Source: Myxococcales bacterium
GTDB taxonomy: Bacteria > Myxococcota_A > Polyangia > Polyangiales > Ga0077539
Length of the DNA stretch: 63,607 nucleotides
Reading direction: 5' to 3'
Assembly: GCA_013298625.1 (NCBI GenBank)
Contig: JAAFIF010000054.1
Coordinates: 1 to 63,607, forward strand
A program made the translations under genes and the position numbers. Numbering within the stretch: the stretch's first letter is position 1; each line of letters starts with the position of its first letter. The notes under the pieces were generated by a model. That model searched no databases, was not told the DNA's origin, and saw only the letters and a list, made by a program, of their open reading frames with translations. Shown piece by piece: positions 61,371-63,607 of this stretch.

Positions 61371-62125
61371 GCGCGATGAGTGCGATCATGAATACACGCG
61401 CACGTTTTCAAACCGCGCTCGCGCTCACGGTCAGCGCCGCGCTCAGCTCGTGCGAAGACCGCGTCTCCGCCGAGCAGCGCGGGCGCGAGCTCTTCGCCAG
61501 CCCGTCGTTCTCGACCTCGCGCTTCAACCAGTACTCCTGCGCGACGTGCCATCGAAGCGCGCCGAGCGACCGGCCCGACGCGGTTCTGCCAGGAGGATTG
61601 CTGGCCGGAGCCACCGCGCGCCCCACGTTCTGGGGCGGCTCGGTGGTCGCGCTCGAAGACGCGGTGGGGCTGTGCTTCGAGAAGTTCATGCGCGGCGGGC
61701 GCTTCGACGCGAGCGCAGAGCGCTCCGTGGATTTGTACGCATTTTTGTACTCGATCGAGCGCGCGCCGGGCGCGATCACCAACGCCGTGGCGTTCACGAT
61801 TCCAGGCGCCACAGTGCCGCCCGGCAGCGGCGACGCAGCGCGCGGACAACGCGTGTACGAGCGGGCGTGCGCAGCCTGTCACGGCGCGCTTCGGCAGAGC
61901 GCCCGCGCGATCTCGTCGGCCACGGTCATCCCCGACGACACCGAGCGCGAGCACGGCGCTGCCCTCGGCTACACGCAAGACACGCTTCGACAGGTCTTCG
62001 TCGAGAAAGCCCGCCACGGCGCGTTCTTGGGCTTCGCCGGAACCATGCCCCCCTTCTCGACCGAGCTGCTCAGCGACCAAGACCTCGCCGACATGGTGGC
62101 CTACGTGTCGCCTACGCTGCGCTGA
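61367..62125 (+). CDS. Dihaem cytochrome c lipoprotein
   Basis: 252 residues from ATG 61367; a second ATG at 61388 gives a cleaner signal (MNTRARFQTALALTVSAALSSC). Two haem sites: CATCH near residue 65 and CAACH near 170 (numbered from the first ATG), with candidate axial Met ligands later (GTMPPFSTELLSDQDLADMVAYV). The region between them resembles the bacterial di-haem cytochrome c fold. It is translationally coupled to the propeller lipoprotein. The trio suggests an outer-membrane or periplasmic electron-transfer unit. Confidence 0.8.
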   Translation: MSAMSAIMNTRARFQTALALTVSAALSSCEDRVSAEQRGRELFASPSFSTSRFNQYSCATCHRSAPSDRPDAVLPGGLLAGATARPTFWGGSVVALEDAVGLCFEKFMRGGRFDASAERSVDLYAFLYSIERAPGAITNAVAFTIPGATVPPGSGDAARGQRVYERACAACHGALRQSARAISSATVIPDDTEREHGAALGYTQDTLRQVFVEKARHGAFLGFAGTMPPFSTELLSDQDLADMVAYVSPTLR

Positions 62126-62215
62126 AGCCGCGCTCTCGTACGGTGATAGCGCGCAAATTTCACCGGCGCTGTGATACGGTCCGATGCCTGGGCACTTCGC
62201 TCGGAGGCCTCTCTC

Positions 62216-63607
62216 GTGACCGTCGGCAACGCAGCGCAACGTTCATCGCCCTGGTCCAAGACGCTCGGTCGCTACGAGCTGCGCTACCGACTCGCATCCG
62301 GCGGGATGGCTTCGGTCTACCTGGCCAAATCCAAAGGGCACGCGTCCTTCGAGAAGTGGGTCGCCGTCAAGGTCATCGCCCCGCAGCTCGCGACGGACAA
62401 GTCCTTCGTTCGGATGTTTCTCGATGAAGCCCGGCTCGTCGCCAGGCTCAACCACCCGAACATCTGCGCGGTGCTCGACTTCGGCGAAGCCGACGCGACC
62501 TACTACCTCGCGATGGAGTACCTGCACGGCGAGTCGCTGAGCACGCTCATCAAGAGCGCGCTCAAGATCGGCGCGCCGCTGCCCGTCCCCGTCGCCTGCC
62601 GCATCGTCGCCGACGCCGCGCGCGGGCTGCACGCAGCGCACGAGCTCAAGCTCAGCGACGGCAGGCTCGCCAACGTCGTGCACCGCGACGTCTCGCCGCA
62701 GAACATCTTCGTGCTCTACGACGGCGTGACCAAAGTCGTCGATTTCGGCATCGCGCGCTCGGTCGACCGCACCGCCGAGCGCACCTCGACGGGGATGATC
62801 AAGGGCAAGCTCTCGTACATGGCCCCCGAGCAGCTGCGAGGCCTCGAGCCGGACCGTCGCGTGGACGTGTTCGCGCTCGGCGTCGTGCTGTGGGAGTGCA
62901 TCACCGGCAAGCGCCTGTTTCAACGCAACGTCGAGGCCGCGACGATGTGCGCCGTGCTGCAAGACCCCATCCCCGCGCCCTCGTCCGTCGCGCCCGGGAT
63001 CGCGCCAGAGCTCGACGCGATCATCGAGCGCGCGCTCTGTCGCAACCCCGACGAGCGCTTTCAATCCGCCGGTGAGCTCGCCCGCGAGCTCGATCGCTTC
63101 GTCGCCGCGCGAGGGCTCCCCGCAGGTCCCGACGAGGTCTCGGACCTGATGAAGCAGCACTTCGCGGACCGCATCGCGCAGCGCGACAAGCTCTTGCACG
63201 CAGACCTCCCGCCGGCGCCCAGTCAGATCCGCGAAGAGGCCATCGCCGTCGCCAGCGCCTTCGGCAACCGCGAGACCGTCACCCCGCCGCCCGCGAGCGG
63301 CAACGACGCAGATGACGCAGGGGACGAGACCAGCTCGCGCTCGGCCGTCGCGCGACGACCGCAGTCCACGCAGACCAACGTCAACGCGGACTCCGCCTTC
63401 GCCACGAGCGCCACGCCGTCGCTGCCCATCCACGACGCGCCGACGGGCGTCGCCGCCGCGCACGAGCCGGCGCCCGCGCCACCCGCGCAGCAGCGGTCGA
63501 ACCGCGCGCTGCTCGCGGTGTTCGCGATCGCGCTCCCCGTGCTCGGCGCAGGCGTCGCCCTCGCCATCACCCGCAGCGGTGCGTCGCCGCGCCCGACGGT
63601 CACGATC
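62216..63607 (+). CDS. Serine/threonine protein kinase (3' end beyond the window)
   Basis: GTG 62216 has GGAGG eight bases upstream and reads open to the last base (464 codons). A complete kinase domain: glycine loop LASGGMASVYLA, ATP Lys K52 in WVAVKVI, catalytic loop HRDVSPQNIFV, DFGIARS, activation segment GKLSYMAPEQL, and GVVLWECITGKRLF. The HRDVSPQN form is typical of myxobacterial kinases. After ~310 a Pro/Ala/Thr linker leads to a membrane helix (RALLAVFAIALPVLGAGVALAI), with an extracytoplasmic sensor expected beyond the window. Substrate unknown. Confidence 0.9.
   Translation, partial: MTVGNAAQRSSPWSKTLGRYELRYRLASGGMASVYLAKSKGHASFEKWVAVKVIAPQLATDKSFVRMFLDEARLVARLNHPNICAVLDFGEADATYYLAMEYLHGESLSTLIKSALKIGAPLPVPVACRIVADAARGLHAAHELKLSDGRLANVVHRDVSPQNIFVLYDGVTKVVDFGIARSVDRTAERTSTGMIKGKLSYMAPEQLRGLEPDRRVDVFALGVVLWECITGKRLFQRNVEAATMCAVLQDPIPAPSSVAPGIAPELDAIIERALCRNPDERFQSAGELARELDRFVAARGLPAGPDEVSDLMKQHFADRIAQRDKLLHADLPPAPSQIREEAIAVASAFGNRETVTPPPASGNDADDAGDETSSRSAVARRPQSTQTNVNADSAFATSATPSLPIHDAPTGVAAAHEPAPAPPAQQRSNRALLAVFAIALPVLGAGVALAITRSGASPRPTVTI

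Overview
The window is very GC-rich, about 50 genes are packed with short gaps, and starts are often GTG, TTG or overlapping ATGA. It looks like the chromosome of a predatory/social Myxococcota (Polyangia, Sandaracinus-like). The grounds are the many lipoproteins with Asp/Ala-rich linkers (FG-GAP, RCC1, von Willebrand A, OmpA with calcium-binding type-3 repeats), a myxobacterial type Ser/Thr kinase (HRDVSPQN), and a MYXO-CTERM-like tail on a secreted protease. This placement is inferred from protein style; no rRNA is present. There is no prophage, IS element, CRISPR array or defence island.

Layout. 1-4.5 kb: tail of an unknown protein, then hemW-polA on the minus strand. 4.6-8.5 kb: a strongly diverged Dpp-type permease and an FG-GAP lipoprotein. 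8.6-15.9 kb: a minus-strand chaperone block grpE-dnaK-dnaJ-like-dnaJ followed by a HEAT/discoidin-like protein. 16-21.8 kb: a TRAP transporter of the TatT type (TatT lipoprotein, binding protein, fused QM permease with an unusual Cys-repeat tail) overlapping nth. 21.8-29 kb: a matrixin-like protease, a HEAT lipoprotein, infC (apparent ATC start), a propeller-metzincin fusion and thrS with a structured leader. 29.2-36.3 kb: surface lipoproteins, a hydrolase, RCC1, YcaQ glycosylase and VWA. 36.4-42.6 kb: tRNA-Val(GAC), acyl-CoA synthetase, GH57 glucan enzyme, dapA-dapB. 42.6-54 kb: an envelope cluster (DUF4398-like lipoprotein, OmpA lipoprotein, two paralogous outer-membrane-type proteins, a single-pass protein), an FAD oxidoreductase-GT2 pair and a second OmpA protein. 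54-63.6 kb: a GT-C glycosyltransferase, DppB-DppC, NamZ (DUF1343), a lipoprotein-propeller-dihaem cytochrome cassette, and a truncated Ser/Thr kinase.

How the genes work together. The housekeeping genes cover replication/repair (polA, nth, ycaQ), translation (thrS, infC, tRNA-Val), protein folding, lysine/diaminopimelate synthesis and lipid activation. The accessory genes mostly build the cell envelope or are exported. The most unusual items are the thrS leader, whose hairpin loop reads like a tRNA-Thr(CGU) anticodon loop beside the ribosome binding site; the propeller-protease fusion; the TRAP permease tail; the ATC start and poly-Asp tail of infC; and the three-gene exported cytochrome cassette. 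Several promoters share a TTGACA -35 with a -10 beginning TACC. Coordinates are for the most plausible starts; none has been tested.
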